Shown here one piece after another: positions 22,690 through 31,667 of a stretch of 32,313 nt of DNA. Under the pieces are notes generated by a model. It made no database searches. It saw only the letters and a list, made by a program, of their open reading frames with translations, and was not told where the DNA came from. Within the stretch, counting starts at the first letter, position 1. Each line of letters begins with the position of its first letter. Both the position numbers and the translations under genes were made by a program. Location: positions 1-32,313 of the forward strand of contig JAFXTB010000170.1 of NCBI GenBank assembly GCA_017525225.1. Direction: 5' to 3'. Source of the DNA: Kiritimatiellia bacterium. Its GTDB lineage: Bacteria; Verrucomicrobiota; Kiritimatiellia; RFP12; UBA1067.

Positions 22690-23501
22690 CCGTGGCTTGC
22701 CGACGGGGATTCCATCTCGCTCTGGCATTCCATGCACGTGTGCACGAACGGCATGTTCATGAGACGCGGCTTGCGAATGAGCTGCCCGCACATCTCGCAG
22801 ATGCCGTACGTTCCGTCGGCGATGCGGCGCAGGGCATCGTCGATCTTGCAGATTATGCGGTTCTGGGAATCCGCCTGATTGAGACTCTGCAGCCGCAGGA
22901 ACACGTCGCTGCCGTCGGCATCCTCGCCGAGACGGTCGTCGGTCTGCTCAAGCGCGATCGTCTTGAGCGTCGCGGACTGCCCCATCGCCGCCTGACGCAT
23001 CTGCAAGAGGCGCTTCTTGAATTCCTCCAGATCCGCCGCAGGGAACTTCAGCGTCGCCTTGCCCTTGGCGCGGGTTGTAGGCCTGCGCGACAGGCGGACC
23101 GCCTGCTCCGCGTTCGCGAGCTCCTCCTCCTGGCGACGGTTCGCCTGCTTCATCATCTCCGCGATGCTGTACGCGAAATCCTTCCCGGAAGCCGGCACGG
23201 CATTCGGAGCGGTGGCAGCCTCCACAGGCTTCACAGGCTTCTTATTAGACGTCGTAGGCTTCTTCGGTGCCGTAGGCTTCTTCGCAGGTACCACAGGCTT
23301 CTTCGCAGGTGCCGCAGGCTTCTTGGCGGGCACCGGCTTCTTCGCGGGCGCGGGCTTCTTCGCAAGCACCGGCTTCTTGGCAGGCGCGGGCTTCTTTGCG
23401 GGCGCGGGCTTCTTAGCAGGCGCGGGCTTCTTCGCGGGCACCGGCTTCTTCGCAGACTTGGCGGAAGCCTGGGGTTTAGCGTTCTTTTTCTTCGTGCTCA
23501 T
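22686..23501 (-). CDS. TraR/DksA-family zinc protein with long Lys/Ala/Pro repeat tail
   Basis: The C-terminal part of the 271-residue protein has the DksA/TraR zinc finger CEMCGQLI ... HTCMEC (C-x2-C-x17-C-x2-C) preceded by a coiled-coil helix (LEEFKKRLLQMRQAAM) and the family phrase RIADGTYGICEMCG. Relatives bind the secondary channel of RNA polymerase. The first 85 or so residues are a low-complexity tract of repeated AKKPAP and variants, encoded by near-identical 18-bp units (about 23290-23455). This is strongly basic and resembles histone-like or RNA-binding tails. Start ATG 23501 follows GAGGAAAC. It lies 16 bases after greA, another secondary-channel factor, and overlaps lspA. Confidence 0.85.
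   Translation of the reverse strand: MSTKKKNAKPQASAKSAKKPVPAKKPAPAKKPAPAKKPAPAKKPVLAKKPAPAKKPVPAKKPAAPAKKPVVPAKKPTAPKKPTTSNKKPVKPVEAATAPNAVPASGKDFAYSIAEMMKQANRRQEEELANAEQAVRLSRRPTTRAKGKATLKFPAADLEEFKKRLLQMRQAAMGQSATLKTIALEQTDDRLGEDADGSDVFLRLQSLNQADSQNRIICKIDDALRRIADGTYGICEMCGQLIRKPRLMNMPFVHTCMECQSEMESPSASHG
23290..23455 (-). repeat. 18-bp coding tandem repeats (Ala-Lys-Lys-Pro tract)
   Basis: About nine near-identical units, mostly of 18 bp (on the plus strand variants of GGCTTCTTCGCAGGC plus three bases), encode repeated AKKPAP or AKKPVP. Such arrays change copy number easily, so tail length may vary between strains. Confidence 0.8.
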
Positions 23502-23517
23502 CTTTTGTTTCCTCGCC

Positions 23518-25692
23518 TCAGTTGCCGGCTTCCGGCGTAGCCTTCACCCATGCGCGCAGCTCTTCGGACAGCGGCTCGATCGCCTCGACCGTCGCCGCCG
23601 ACACGCCGCCTTCCGAATCCGGAAGGTCGAACTGCTCGCCTACCTTCTTGCCGAGAAGGTTCTGCGACAGCCGCGTCTTGTTGGATATGATGTTCCTTGA
23701 AAGATCGTTGTCCCACTCGCCGAGGATCGTGTATGCCACCCTCTCGCCGGCCGCCGTGAGGATCGTCACCGTCGTTCCGGGGCAGACCGAGTCCGTCGTC
23801 GTGACGGTCGAGAAGTCCACGGCCTTGACGGCGTTGAGCTCCTCCTGCATCTGCGTCTGCCGCTGCAGCAGCGCGCGCTGCTCGTCCTTCGCGCTCTGGT
23901 ACTCGAAGTTCTCGCGCAGGTCGCCCAGGCTGCGGGCGGCGTCGATGTCGCGCGCGTTCTTCGGGATGTCCACGTTGACGAGCCTCTGGTATGCCGCCGT
24001 GCGCTCGGCGTAGCTGCGGATCGAGGTGATGCGGTCGACCTTCTGCGGGGCCTCGCGCTTCACGCGGCGCGCCTTGAGCTCGGGCGCGAGGTCCATCATG
24101 CTCGTCATGATCCTGTGGTGCGTGGCCGGATCCCATGCCGCAGACGCCTGGAAGCGCTCGAAAAATATCGCCCTGTCGCTGGGATCGAGCCGATTCATCA
24201 CGCCCTCAAGCCATTTCTTGTCGGCGAACAGGCGGCGGATGGTGTTCTGCATGCGGAGCGTCTCGCCGCTCTGCCGCCCTTCCCCGATCGCGATCGCGTG
24301 CGTCAGCACGACCACGAGGCCCGGCAGCTCCTTCCATTCCGCGAAATGCTCGTGGCGGGCCAGCACGTACGTGACGAGCGTCGCCGGGGCGGCGGGGTCG
24401 CGCAGCAGCGCCGCGCACGCCTTCTCGCAGTCGGCGTCCTTCGCGAACACGGTGAGCGTCGCCGAGAGCAGCGGGAAGCACATCTCCGGCATGGCCGCGA
24501 ACAGGGCCTTCTTCGTGGAAGCCCCGTTCTCGGCCGTCAGGAACTTCACGAACGTCTCTACGTCGCGCGCAGGCAGCTTCGCCGCCGCATCCAGATAGCG
24601 GTTGCCTTCCCAGAGATAGCTGCGCGCCTTGGATACGCATGCGGGATCGAGCTTCAGCTCGTCCATGCAGAACGCCAGCCTCGCGTACAGAGCATCGTCC
24701 ACCCCGCGCGCGCCCTTGAGCGCGAACGCAAGGCGCGCCGCGAGCTTCGCGCGCGTGCCCTCGTCCAGCTTCAGCGCCTCCGACCCGGCCTCGGCGGCGG
24801 CATCCGCGTCGGCGGACCTTGCCGCAGCCTGCAGCTCCCGCACCGACGACAGTATGCTCTTGGGATCCTTGATGCCCTGGAACTTGCCCAGCCATTCGGC
24901 GCCGTACTTCTCCGCGGACTCCTTCAGGTGCAGCGGCTCCGCGCGGCGCGTGGGTATCTCCACCAGCTTGTCCTTGCGAAGATCCGTGCGCGCACGCTCC
25001 CAGAACGCCTTCCAGCCGTCCGTCTTCACGAACCCGTGCTTCGCGGAAAGCTCCTCCAGTCTGGTGATCGGCATGTCGCCGAAACTCTTGAGCATCTCCT
25101 TCACGAACCTGCCAGGCTCCTCCTTGATCCATTTGGCCAGACAGTCCGGATCGCCCTTCGCCACCATGAGGATGTGGCTGTCCGGCGCGGGCACGAGCGT
25201 CTCGCACGCGGCGTCGAAGGTGAACTGGTGGCCCTTGCGATGCGGGAAGTCCACCGTGATGCGGCGGTAGAAGTAGTCGAACCGCCTCGCCTCGCCAAGC
25301 CCCCAGGCCTCGCTCAGCACGAACGGCCTCGCCTGGATCTGCAACAGGCGCTCCAGACGGTCGAGCGCATCCTTGAGCGGACGCTTGTCGAAGCCCACTG
25401 AATCGATGAACGCCACCAGAAGCCTGTCCCTCGTCGTCTTGCGAAGCGCATCGCGGACCGCCCCGCCCTGCAGCTTCTGCTCCAGCGCCTCGCTCCTCGC
25501 GCGGACGAGCCTGAACGCCGAGGTGAAGTCCTGCGCCTCGGCGAACGCCGTCAGCGACAGCGCCGTCCATTCCTCCGCCTTGCTCGCCGGAACGTCGGCG
25601 ATGAGGGCGATCATTTCGTCTATGGGATAAGGGGGCTTCTGCAGATATTCTATGAATAAGGTCTCTTTCTCCTCTACCGTCTTCTTTTCCAT
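23518..25692 (-). CDS. greA: Transcript cleavage factor GreA, long PVC type
   Basis: The last 165 residues of this 724-residue protein are a full GreA: the coiled coil with the acidic tip GDLRENFEYQSAKDEQ (about 588-603) and the C-terminal FKBP-like domain (VCPGTTVTILTAAGERVAYTILG ... ISNKTRLSQNLLGKKVGEQFDLP). GreA enters the RNA polymerase secondary channel and helps cut backtracked RNA; the tip acidic residues are retained. The N-terminal 560 residues are a helical extension like that of chlamydial GreA, also over 700 residues. ATG 25692 is the first start after a near-consensus promoter and follows GAAAGGGTGG. It heads the greA-traR-lspA-miaA-metH operon. Confidence 0.9.
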   Translation of the reverse strand: MEKKTVEEKETLFIEYLQKPPYPIDEMIALIADVPASKAEEWTALSLTAFAEAQDFTSAFRLVRARSEALEQKLQGGAVRDALRKTTRDRLLVAFIDSVGFDKRPLKDALDRLERLLQIQARPFVLSEAWGLGEARRFDYFYRRITVDFPHRKGHQFTFDAACETLVPAPDSHILMVAKGDPDCLAKWIKEEPGRFVKEMLKSFGDMPITRLEELSAKHGFVKTDGWKAFWERARTDLRKDKLVEIPTRRAEPLHLKESAEKYGAEWLGKFQGIKDPKSILSSVRELQAAARSADADAAAEAGSEALKLDEGTRAKLAARLAFALKGARGVDDALYARLAFCMDELKLDPACVSKARSYLWEGNRYLDAAAKLPARDVETFVKFLTAENGASTKKALFAAMPEMCFPLLSATLTVFAKDADCEKACAALLRDPAAPATLVTYVLARHEHFAEWKELPGLVVVLTHAIAIGEGRQSGETLRMQNTIRRLFADKKWLEGVMNRLDPSDRAIFFERFQASAAWDPATHHRIMTSMMDLAPELKARRVKREAPQKVDRITSIRSYAERTAAYQRLVNVDIPKNARDIDAARSLGDLRENFEYQSAKDEQRALLQRQTQMQEELNAVKAVDFSTVTTTDSVCPGTTVTILTAAGERVAYTILGEWDNDLSRNIISNKTRLSQNLLGKKVGEQFDLPDSEGGVSAATVEAIEPLSEELRAWVKATPEAGN

Positions 25693-25732
25693 GATCCGAA
25701 CCACCCTTTCCTGGTTGAAAAAACGAGGCCGT

Positions 25733-25761
25733 ATTATAGCATTTAGCCCTGCCCAATTCAA
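25733..25761 (-). promoter_or_regulatory. Promoter of the greA operon
   Basis: On the minus strand TTGAAT (25761-25756) and TATAAT (25738-25733) are exactly 17 bases apart, nearly consensus. The start of transcription would be near 25726, giving a leader of about 33 bases to ATG 25692. Confidence 0.85.
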
Positions 25762-25820
25762 GGGGGTGGCTGAAAATAGAATTAAAAACCTTTTATCTGT
25801 TCCACCCCCCGCATTTTTGG

Positions 25821-25849
25821 TATAATGCGCCTGTCTTTTGACAGGAGGT
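25821..25849 (+). promoter_or_regulatory. -10 box and ribosome binding site of the beta-helix gene
   Basis: TATAAT (25821-25826) has only a weak -35 partner (TGTTCC, 25798-25803). AGGAGGT (25843-25849), a perfect Shine-Dalgarno, lies seven bases before ATG 25857. An inverted repeat, CCTGTC (25830-25835) and GACAGG (25840-25845), overlaps both the start of the message and the first bases of the Shine-Dalgarno. Confidence 0.65.
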
Positions 25850-25856
25850 ATTGAAG

Positions 25857-28800
25857 ATGTACAAGCAGAAACATGCCATTCTGGCGCTCGCCGTCCTCGC
25901 GGCCGTTCCGCTTTTCGCCACCACGCGCTACGTCGTGCCCGCCGGAACGCCCGGCAACTCGCCCGCGTCCCCCTACGACACCCTTGCCACGGCGGCAAAC
26001 GACATCGCCACCGCGATCTCGGTCTCCACCACCTCCGACACGATCCTCGTGGCCCCGGGCACCTACAGCGTCGGCGCGACCATCTCCGCCAACCAGACCT
26101 CCCTCACGATCCGCAGCTTCAACAGCCAGACCGGCGAGGAGGACCGCGACAACACGATCCTCGACGGCGGCGGCACGACCGCCATCATGCAGACCACCGC
26201 TGTCGGCGTGACCATCTCCGGATTCACGTTCGCGAACGGCTACCAGTCCAGCGGCGAATACTCCAACATCGGAAGTGCCGCCTTCAAGCCCATGGCCGAC
26301 AATGTGACGATAAGCAACTGCGTGTTCCGCGGCAACAGGTCCTTGAACGTCACCGGCACCTGCATCCATTCCTCCAACAAGGGCCTTGTAGTGGCGGACT
26401 GCATCTTCACGAACAATTCGCAGACGATTACCGTCGCTGGAAAAACCGCAAAGGGTGTCGCCGTGTATACGGGCCAATCCTCCGCGAATGCGTGGACGGA
26501 AAGCGAACTCCCCAGGATCACCGGCTGCCTGTTCGACGGCAACTCCGCCCAAGCGCCGTTAGCCTTCGGCCCGGTCATCTACCTCAACAGCAACACCATC
26601 ATCGACAACTGCACGTTCCTCACCAACTCTTTCACCCAGACCGATAATACCCAGAACACGGAGGGCGGATTGGTATACTGTGGAAGGTACACCTCCTTGC
26701 TGAACAGCCGTTTCTCATGCATCGGGTTCAACAACGCGAACGGCAAGTATCTCTATGGAACGGTCCTGCAGATCACCGGCGGGAACGTCACCTTGTCCAA
26801 TTGCACCTTCAACGGGGTATTGGAGAACCCTGGCTCCAACATGTACGGCACGATACACATTGGAACGGATAATGTGCAGTTCCTTGACTGCCATATCACG
26901 AACTGCACCCTGAAAGGAAGCGCATTCGTCTTCGTAGAGAACAAGGGCGGAGTTGTTTTCCGCAACTGCCTCTTCGCCGGCAACACACGCGGCTCCGTCA
27001 CTGCGATTATCAGGCGGTTCGGCGACAAGGTGTCGGTCGAGCCCTCGGTCACGGTAGACAACTGTACGTTCGCGGACAGTTCGGACGATGTATATACGCT
27101 ATACATGGACACCAAATCAAGTGCCTACACCATGCTTTTGCGGAACAGCATATTCACCCAGGAGAAACTCTACTCGGGGGCGTTGGGTTGCACTATGTTC
27201 GCCTCGAATTGCTGCTTCTCCGCGCTCCTCGGCGGCACTACGTACAGCGAATGCATGGTCCTGCCGAAAGGCGGCCACAAGTTCATGTGCGCCGCCGATG
27301 GCGACTACCGTCTGCGGTGCGACTCCCCTCTCCGCGACAAGGGCACGATGCTCGACTGGATGACGACGGCCGCGAAGGATATCGACCAGAACCCGCGCGT
27401 CGTCTCGCATGATGGCGTGCCGCTCGCCAGCGACCCCGCCGCCCTGCCGGACATCGGCTGCTACGAACGGCAGTCCGACACCCCCGACTACACCTACGTC
27501 AAGCGCCTCGTATCCTCGCCGGCCGAGGCCACCGGCGACTGGGTCGGCGCCTTCACCGACTTCCAAACCGCTATCGACGGCACGCCCGACGGCTGGCGCC
27601 TGTTGGTCAAGCCCGGCCTCTACCAGCCCGCCGCGACCCTTGTCATCTCCAACCGCAACCTCGAGGTGGTGAGCTTCGGCGCCAACGGCCAGCCTGATCC
27701 CGACAACACCGTCATCGACGCCCAGGGCGCCCGCCGCGTCATGATCGTGCACTGGGGCGAGAGCCTGGCGGGCTACGAGGACCCGAACGCCAAGTACTGG
27801 CGCCCCGTGATCCTCAACGGCCTCACCTTCAAGAATGGCGTGGCGCTCACGAACGGACCTACCGCCTCGCAGCCCTTCGCCGGCGACGGCGGAGGCGTCG
27901 TATTCTACGGGCGCGCCCCTTCCAGACACTACTCGCCCTCGCGCCTAGTCAACTGCCGTTTCGTCAACTGCGAGGCCTTCAATGGTGGCGGCGCGGCCCT
28001 TCTCGGTGGCTGGGTGGAGAACTGCACCTTCTCCGGCTGCACGGCGGACCACGGCGGCGGCGCATGCAGCATCGAATACAGGTCCACCAGTGCGCAATCG
28101 GCGGACTACACCTTGAGCGAGAGCTGGTACTCCTGCTCGCTGCACGGTTGCACGTTCCTCAACAATGTCGCGCACAGCTATGGCGGCGGGTATTCATGCA
28201 GCAGCGACGCCAGCGGCCGACGCGTATATATCGAGAACTGCACCTTCATGAGCAACAGCGTCGATACCACGGTCAGCACCTGGTCGCGCTTCGGCGGCGC
28301 CATATCGCATGCGCTGGGGTCCCTGATCACCAACTGCACATTCACCGGCAATTCCTCCGGAGGATATGGCATAATCAACGCGCTGGCCAAGGTGCACGGC
28401 GTTGATCTCGTGTTCAAGGACAACGACGCCCCCGATACCGGCAACATATACTGCACCAGCAGCGGCACCGTCTTCGAACGATGCCAGTTCATCGAGGATC
28501 CGTCCAAGCCAACGGGCGCCCTCTTCGGTGGCGGCACGTTCCGCAACTGCCTCATCGTTAACAACTCCAGCAAGTACTGCCTGATGCAGTATTCCAGCAC
28601 TCGCATGAATCTGGAGAACTGCACCGTGGTGAACAAGAACGGGTACATCATCGAATACAGGAGCAAAGACGCGGATGAAAGCAGGGTGCTGACCCTCGTC
28701 AACTGCATCCTGTGGCGGAACAGCGGCACTTTCGCGAAAACATGCGCCATGTACAATTCGGTGTTCGCCACAAACTGCTGCTTCTCGGCCGAGGTGAACC

Positions 28801-29081
28801 CCGACATCCAGTACTTCCACCAGACGGGCTGCTTCGTCAACGCCAATCCAGGCTTCACAAGCGTAGCGGACAACGACTTCACGCTCAGGAGCAACACCTG
28901 CCGCGAAAAGGGCGTGATGCTCGACTGGCTGACCGGCGCCGACGTCACGGACCTCCTCGGCAATCCGCGCGTGGTCTCGCTCTACGGCGTCCCGTACGCA
29001 GACGACCCAACCGCCCTTCCCGACCTCGGCTGCTACGAGCGCCAGAAACCCATCATCGGCTTCCACCTCATCTTCCACTAA
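25857..29081 (+). CDS. Secreted beta-helix protein with two anchor-Q modules
   Basis: A 1,074-residue exported protein with a signal peptide (KHAILALAVLAAVPLFATT). The body is a right-handed parallel beta-helix: many turns carry NCTF, NCLF or GGG steps (VENCTFSGC, GNSAQAP, FLNNVAHSYGGGYS), similar to chlamydial polymorphic outer membrane protein repeats. It is a tandem duplication: each half starts with a segment ending in a Pro-Gly turn and Tyr (APGTYSV, KPGLYQP) and ends with NPRVVS ... LPDIGCYE or LPDLGCYE (about residues 511-540 and 1040-1068), the choice-of-anchor-Q signature. Likely a cell-surface adhesin or polysaccharide-binding protein. No autotransporter barrel is present, so export to the surface needs another system. 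Confidence 0.85.
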   Translation: MYKQKHAILALAVLAAVPLFATTRYVVPAGTPGNSPASPYDTLATAANDIATAISVSTTSDTILVAPGTYSVGATISANQTSLTIRSFNSQTGEEDRDNTILDGGGTTAIMQTTAVGVTISGFTFANGYQSSGEYSNIGSAAFKPMADNVTISNCVFRGNRSLNVTGTCIHSSNKGLVVADCIFTNNSQTITVAGKTAKGVAVYTGQSSANAWTESELPRITGCLFDGNSAQAPLAFGPVIYLNSNTIIDNCTFLTNSFTQTDNTQNTEGGLVYCGRYTSLLNSRFSCIGFNNANGKYLYGTVLQITGGNVTLSNCTFNGVLENPGSNMYGTIHIGTDNVQFLDCHITNCTLKGSAFVFVENKGGVVFRNCLFAGNTRGSVTAIIRRFGDKVSVEPSVTVDNCTFADSSDDVYTLYMDTKSSAYTMLLRNSIFTQEKLYSGALGCTMFASNCCFSALLGGTTYSECMVLPKGGHKFMCAADGDYRLRCDSPLRDKGTMLDWMTTAAKDIDQNPRVVSHDGVPLASDPAALPDIGCYERQSDTPDYTYVKRLVSSPAEATGDWVGAFTDFQTAIDGTPDGWRLLVKPGLYQPAATLVISNRNLEVVSFGANGQPDPDNTVIDAQGARRVMIVHWGESLAGYEDPNAKYWRPVILNGLTFKNGVALTNGPTASQPFAGDGGGVVFYGRAPSRHYSPSRLVNCRFVNCEAFNGGGAALLGGWVENCTFSGCTADHGGGACSIEYRSTSAQSADYTLSESWYSCSLHGCTFLNNVAHSYGGGYSCSSDASGRRVYIENCTFMSNSVDTTVSTWSRFGGAISHALGSLITNCTFTGNSSGGYGIINALAKVHGVDLVFKDNDAPDTGNIYCTSSGTVFERCQFIEDPSKPTGALFGGGTFRNCLIVNNSSKYCLMQYSSTRMNLENCTVVNKNGYIIEYRSKDADESRVLTLVNCILWRNSGTFAKTCAMYNSVFATNCCFSAEVNPDIQYFHQTGCFVNANPGFTSVADNDFTLRSNTCREKGVMLDWLTGADVTDLLGNPRVVSLYGVPYADDPTALPDLGCYERQKPIIGFHLIFH

Positions 29082-29100
29082 TCCCATAGAACCACGAACT

Positions 29101-31323
29101 ATGAACAAGATAATCGCTGTATGCCTATCGCTCGCCGCGGCGACGATGGCCGCATCTGACCAGCCCACATGCCAGCTCAACGAACGGCTTGCCTACATCG
29201 GCGTCTACAAGGACTGCTCCTTCAGCGAGGTGTTCAACCTCGAGAAGCCCGTCGCCGTCACCGAGGACGCCGCAATCGTCCTCACCCTCAGAAGCTCCGT
29301 CCCTGGCCACGCCTCGCTCTTCTGGCACATGAACGGCGTCACCAAGGGTGAGGGCCTCGGCAACGGCATAGGCTTCGACTTCGAGGGCGGCAGCGTCTGG
29401 CGCACGTACGTGCTGCGGCCGCTCTGGAACATCGGCAGCATCGATAGGATCAGGCTCTATTCCCATCCTGCAAAGAACGACCCCACATGCGTCTCGCTGC
29501 GGTCCATCGCCATCGAGCGCCGGGGCTTCGCCCCCTTCGACGCCCAGAACGCCGACGGCATCATCTTCCGCATGCGGTCCGACGAGTTCAAGTACCTCTC
29601 GCTCAACTGGAAGGTCCGGCGCGGCAAGGATAAGCCCATCCCCTTCAACATGGGCTTCACCTCCATCCCCGACGGCCGCGAGCACACCTACTGGTTCGAC
29701 CTCAAGAACACCCGCGAGCGCATGACCTTCGGCAGACCCCACTGGTACGGCAGGATCGAGGGCTTCTGCCTGCGCGAGGGCCTGCGGTTCAGGGAGTTCA
29801 TGCCCGACGGCCTCGAGTTCGTCAAGGGCGTCCCGCGCATCCCCGCCGACCCCGTCGTGCGCCAGGTGTTCCCTGAGGACGCCATCCCGCGCGCCGGCCG
29901 CCCGCTGCCCATCGAGGTGGTCGTGCGCAACTACGGCACAGAACCGGCCGAAGGCATCCGCTTCGCCCTCGAAGGACTGCCGGAAGGCATGCGCGTCATC
30001 GACGCTGCCGACCTCTCGCCCGCCGGCGCCATCACGCCCAACGGCGGCTACGACTACATCCGCGACGACTACATGACCAACGGCATCCCCGGCGAGCGTC
30101 GCTTCCGCATCACGCTTTCAGACCCTGGCCGCCCGATGGCGTTCATGTCGCACCTCGTGCTGACCGCCGCCAACGGCGCGCGCAGCGAGAAGGATTTCCA
30201 CGTCAAGGTGCTGCCGTCGCTCAATCTCAGCCCATGCGACTATCCGCCCGAGCCCAAGCCGCTCGACATGGGCGGCGTGGAGGTGGGCGTGTTTCTCTTC
30301 CCCGGTTGGTATCGCCACCAGTGGTATCCGGCCTGGGATGCCATGCCCGAGCGCAAGCCGGTTCTCGGCTGGTACGACGACACCCTTCCCGAAGTACGCG
30401 ACTGGCAGATAAAGTGGCTCGTCGAGAACGGCATCTCGTATGCGTTCGTCGACTGGTACTGGTCGTCCGAGAAAGGCCCCAGCCCCTACAACTACTGGAT
30501 CGAGGGCTACGGCAAGGCGCGCTACCGCAAGTATCTCAAGTACGCCGCGCTCTGGTGCAACGAAGGCAACTACCGCCATTCCGTGAAGGACCAGGAGATG
30601 GTGACGAAGCACTGGATCGACAACTTCTTCTCCGACCCGCAGTACATGAAGATCGACGGCATGCCCGTCGTCGGCATGTGGGCGTTCAACATGGAGAGGT
30701 CGCTTGGCCCCGGTGGCGCCAAGAAGATGATCGACATCTCGCAGGCCATGGCCCGCGCCGCCGGATACCCGGGCATCTACTTCGTGAGCATGTTCTATTC
30801 CACCGAAGATCCCAAGCGCCACCAGGTGCTGAAGGACGCCGGCGTCTCCGCCCTCTTCGAATACTGCTACAAGGCCCAGGGCACGCCGCACATGCCGGGA
30901 TTCGTCAACGGCGCCATCGACTACTCCGCGATCGTGGACTCGTCGTACAAGCACTGGACGACCATCCACACCAACAACGTGCTGACGTACTTCCCCGCCA
31001 TCTCCACAGGCTGGGGCAACAAGCCCTGGAAAGGCGATACTGGCTGGGAGATCGTCGGCATGACGCCCGCCAGGTTCGCCAAGGTCTGCCGCGATGCGAA
31101 GCGCTTCAGCGACGAGACAGGCGTCAAGCGCCTGCTGCTCGGTCCGCTCGATGAATGGTGCGAAGGCGAGATTGGCTATCCCAACGCCGAGAACGGCTTT
31201 GGAATTTTGGAAGCTGTGCGCGAGGCGTTCGCGAAGAAGCCCGCCGACGGCTTCCCGCTCAACTACGCTCCCAAGGACGTCGGCCTAGGCCCCTACACCA
31301 AGCCCATCGCCCGGATCCCATGA
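29101..31323 (+). CDS. Secreted GH99/WbsX-like protein
   Basis: A 740-residue protein with a signal peptide (MNKIIAVCLSLAAATMAASD). The first half is beta-rich, with a likely carbohydrate-binding or laminin-like domain (about 25-250) and an immunoglobulin-like domain (about 260-380). The second half matches the WbsX/GH99-like barrel: VGVFLFPGWYRHQWYPAWD from about residue 395, WLVENGISYAFVDWYW, YFVSMFYS, and LGPLDEWCEG at about 680-690, where relatives have NEWxEG. These enzymes are thought to act on mannose-containing or cell-surface glycans. It follows the beta-helix gene by 19 bases but lacks a clear Shine-Dalgarno, so it may be translated by coupling. Confidence 0.85.
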   Translation: MNKIIAVCLSLAAATMAASDQPTCQLNERLAYIGVYKDCSFSEVFNLEKPVAVTEDAAIVLTLRSSVPGHASLFWHMNGVTKGEGLGNGIGFDFEGGSVWRTYVLRPLWNIGSIDRIRLYSHPAKNDPTCVSLRSIAIERRGFAPFDAQNADGIIFRMRSDEFKYLSLNWKVRRGKDKPIPFNMGFTSIPDGREHTYWFDLKNTRERMTFGRPHWYGRIEGFCLREGLRFREFMPDGLEFVKGVPRIPADPVVRQVFPEDAIPRAGRPLPIEVVVRNYGTEPAEGIRFALEGLPEGMRVIDAADLSPAGAITPNGGYDYIRDDYMTNGIPGERRFRITLSDPGRPMAFMSHLVLTAANGARSEKDFHVKVLPSLNLSPCDYPPEPKPLDMGGVEVGVFLFPGWYRHQWYPAWDAMPERKPVLGWYDDTLPEVRDWQIKWLVENGISYAFVDWYWSSEKGPSPYNYWIEGYGKARYRKYLKYAALWCNEGNYRHSVKDQEMVTKHWIDNFFSDPQYMKIDGMPVVGMWAFNMERSLGPGGAKKMIDISQAMARAAGYPGIYFVSMFYSTEDPKRHQVLKDAGVSALFEYCYKAQGTPHMPGFVNGAIDYSAIVDSSYKHWTTIHTNNVLTYFPAISTGWGNKPWKGDTGWEIVGMTPARFAKVCRDAKRFSDETGVKRLLLGPLDEWCEGEIGYPNAENGFGILEAVREAFAKKPADGFPLNYAPKDVGLGPYTKPIARIP

Positions 31324-31349
31324 TCACCGGCACACTTTGCGAGCCCCCC

Positions 31350-31378
31350 TTGCGCTTTCCCCGTAAATAGTGTACCAT
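31350..31378 (+). promoter_or_regulatory. Promoter of the small lipoprotein gene
   Basis: TTGCGC (31350-31355) and TACCAT (31373-31378) lie 17 bases apart. A Shine-Dalgarno AAGGAG (31416-31421) follows, six bases before ATG 31428, which makes a real gene likely despite its size. Confidence 0.6.
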
Positions 31379-31427
31379 ATCGCCAACGGTTCCTTGGTGG
31401 AACCTGCAAACAGACAAGGAGAAAACG

Positions 31428-31493
31428 ATGAGGATTCTGATGATTGTCGCAGCGCTCGCCATTCTGGTCTCTGGTTGCATCTCGATCGGCTGA
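31428..31493 (+). CDS. Tiny lipoprotein (entericidin-like size)
   Basis: A 21-codon frame encodes MRILMIVAALAILVSGC and four more residues. It is a complete lipoprotein signal peptide: a basic start, a hydrophobic core and the lipobox LVSG-Cys at residue 17, leaving only five residues after cleavage. Promoter and a good Shine-Dalgarno are present. Small lipoproteins of this kind, such as entericidins, occur in Gram-negative bacteria; what this one does is unknown. It would be processed by LspA, encoded at 22207. Confidence 0.65.
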   Translation: MRILMIVAALAILVSGCISIG

Positions 31494-31512
31494 TATTATC
31501 GGTTGATCCATT

Positions 31513-31656
31513 TGGCGGTGGCGGCGTTCCCTGGTGCCTCCAGCCACCGTTTCGCGGCGGCGCTATCTGGCGCCCCTAGTTGTTGTTTTACTGCGGCGCT
31601 GTTCGGTGTCTCCTGTCATCGTTTTGTGGCGGCGACCCCGTTCGCCGCCATGATTT
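31513..31656 (+). repeat. Four degenerate 36-bp tandem repeats
   Basis: Units start at 31513, 31549, 31585 and 31621, exactly 36 bases apart, with a shared GTTTnnnnGGCGGCG start. Unit 4 contains a perfect hairpin (GGCGGCGA and TCGCCGCC); units 1 and 2 have weaker stems. No spacer-repeat pattern is present. The gap 31494-31820 otherwise holds only the heptamer array and a -10 box. Confidence 0.75.
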
Positions 31657-31667
31657 GTTTACCCCCA

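Noticed and set aside
31513-31656. 36-bp periodic repeats considered as a CRISPR array
   Set aside because: The units are contiguous and diverged; there is no alternation of identical repeats with unique spacers, and no cas genes are near.
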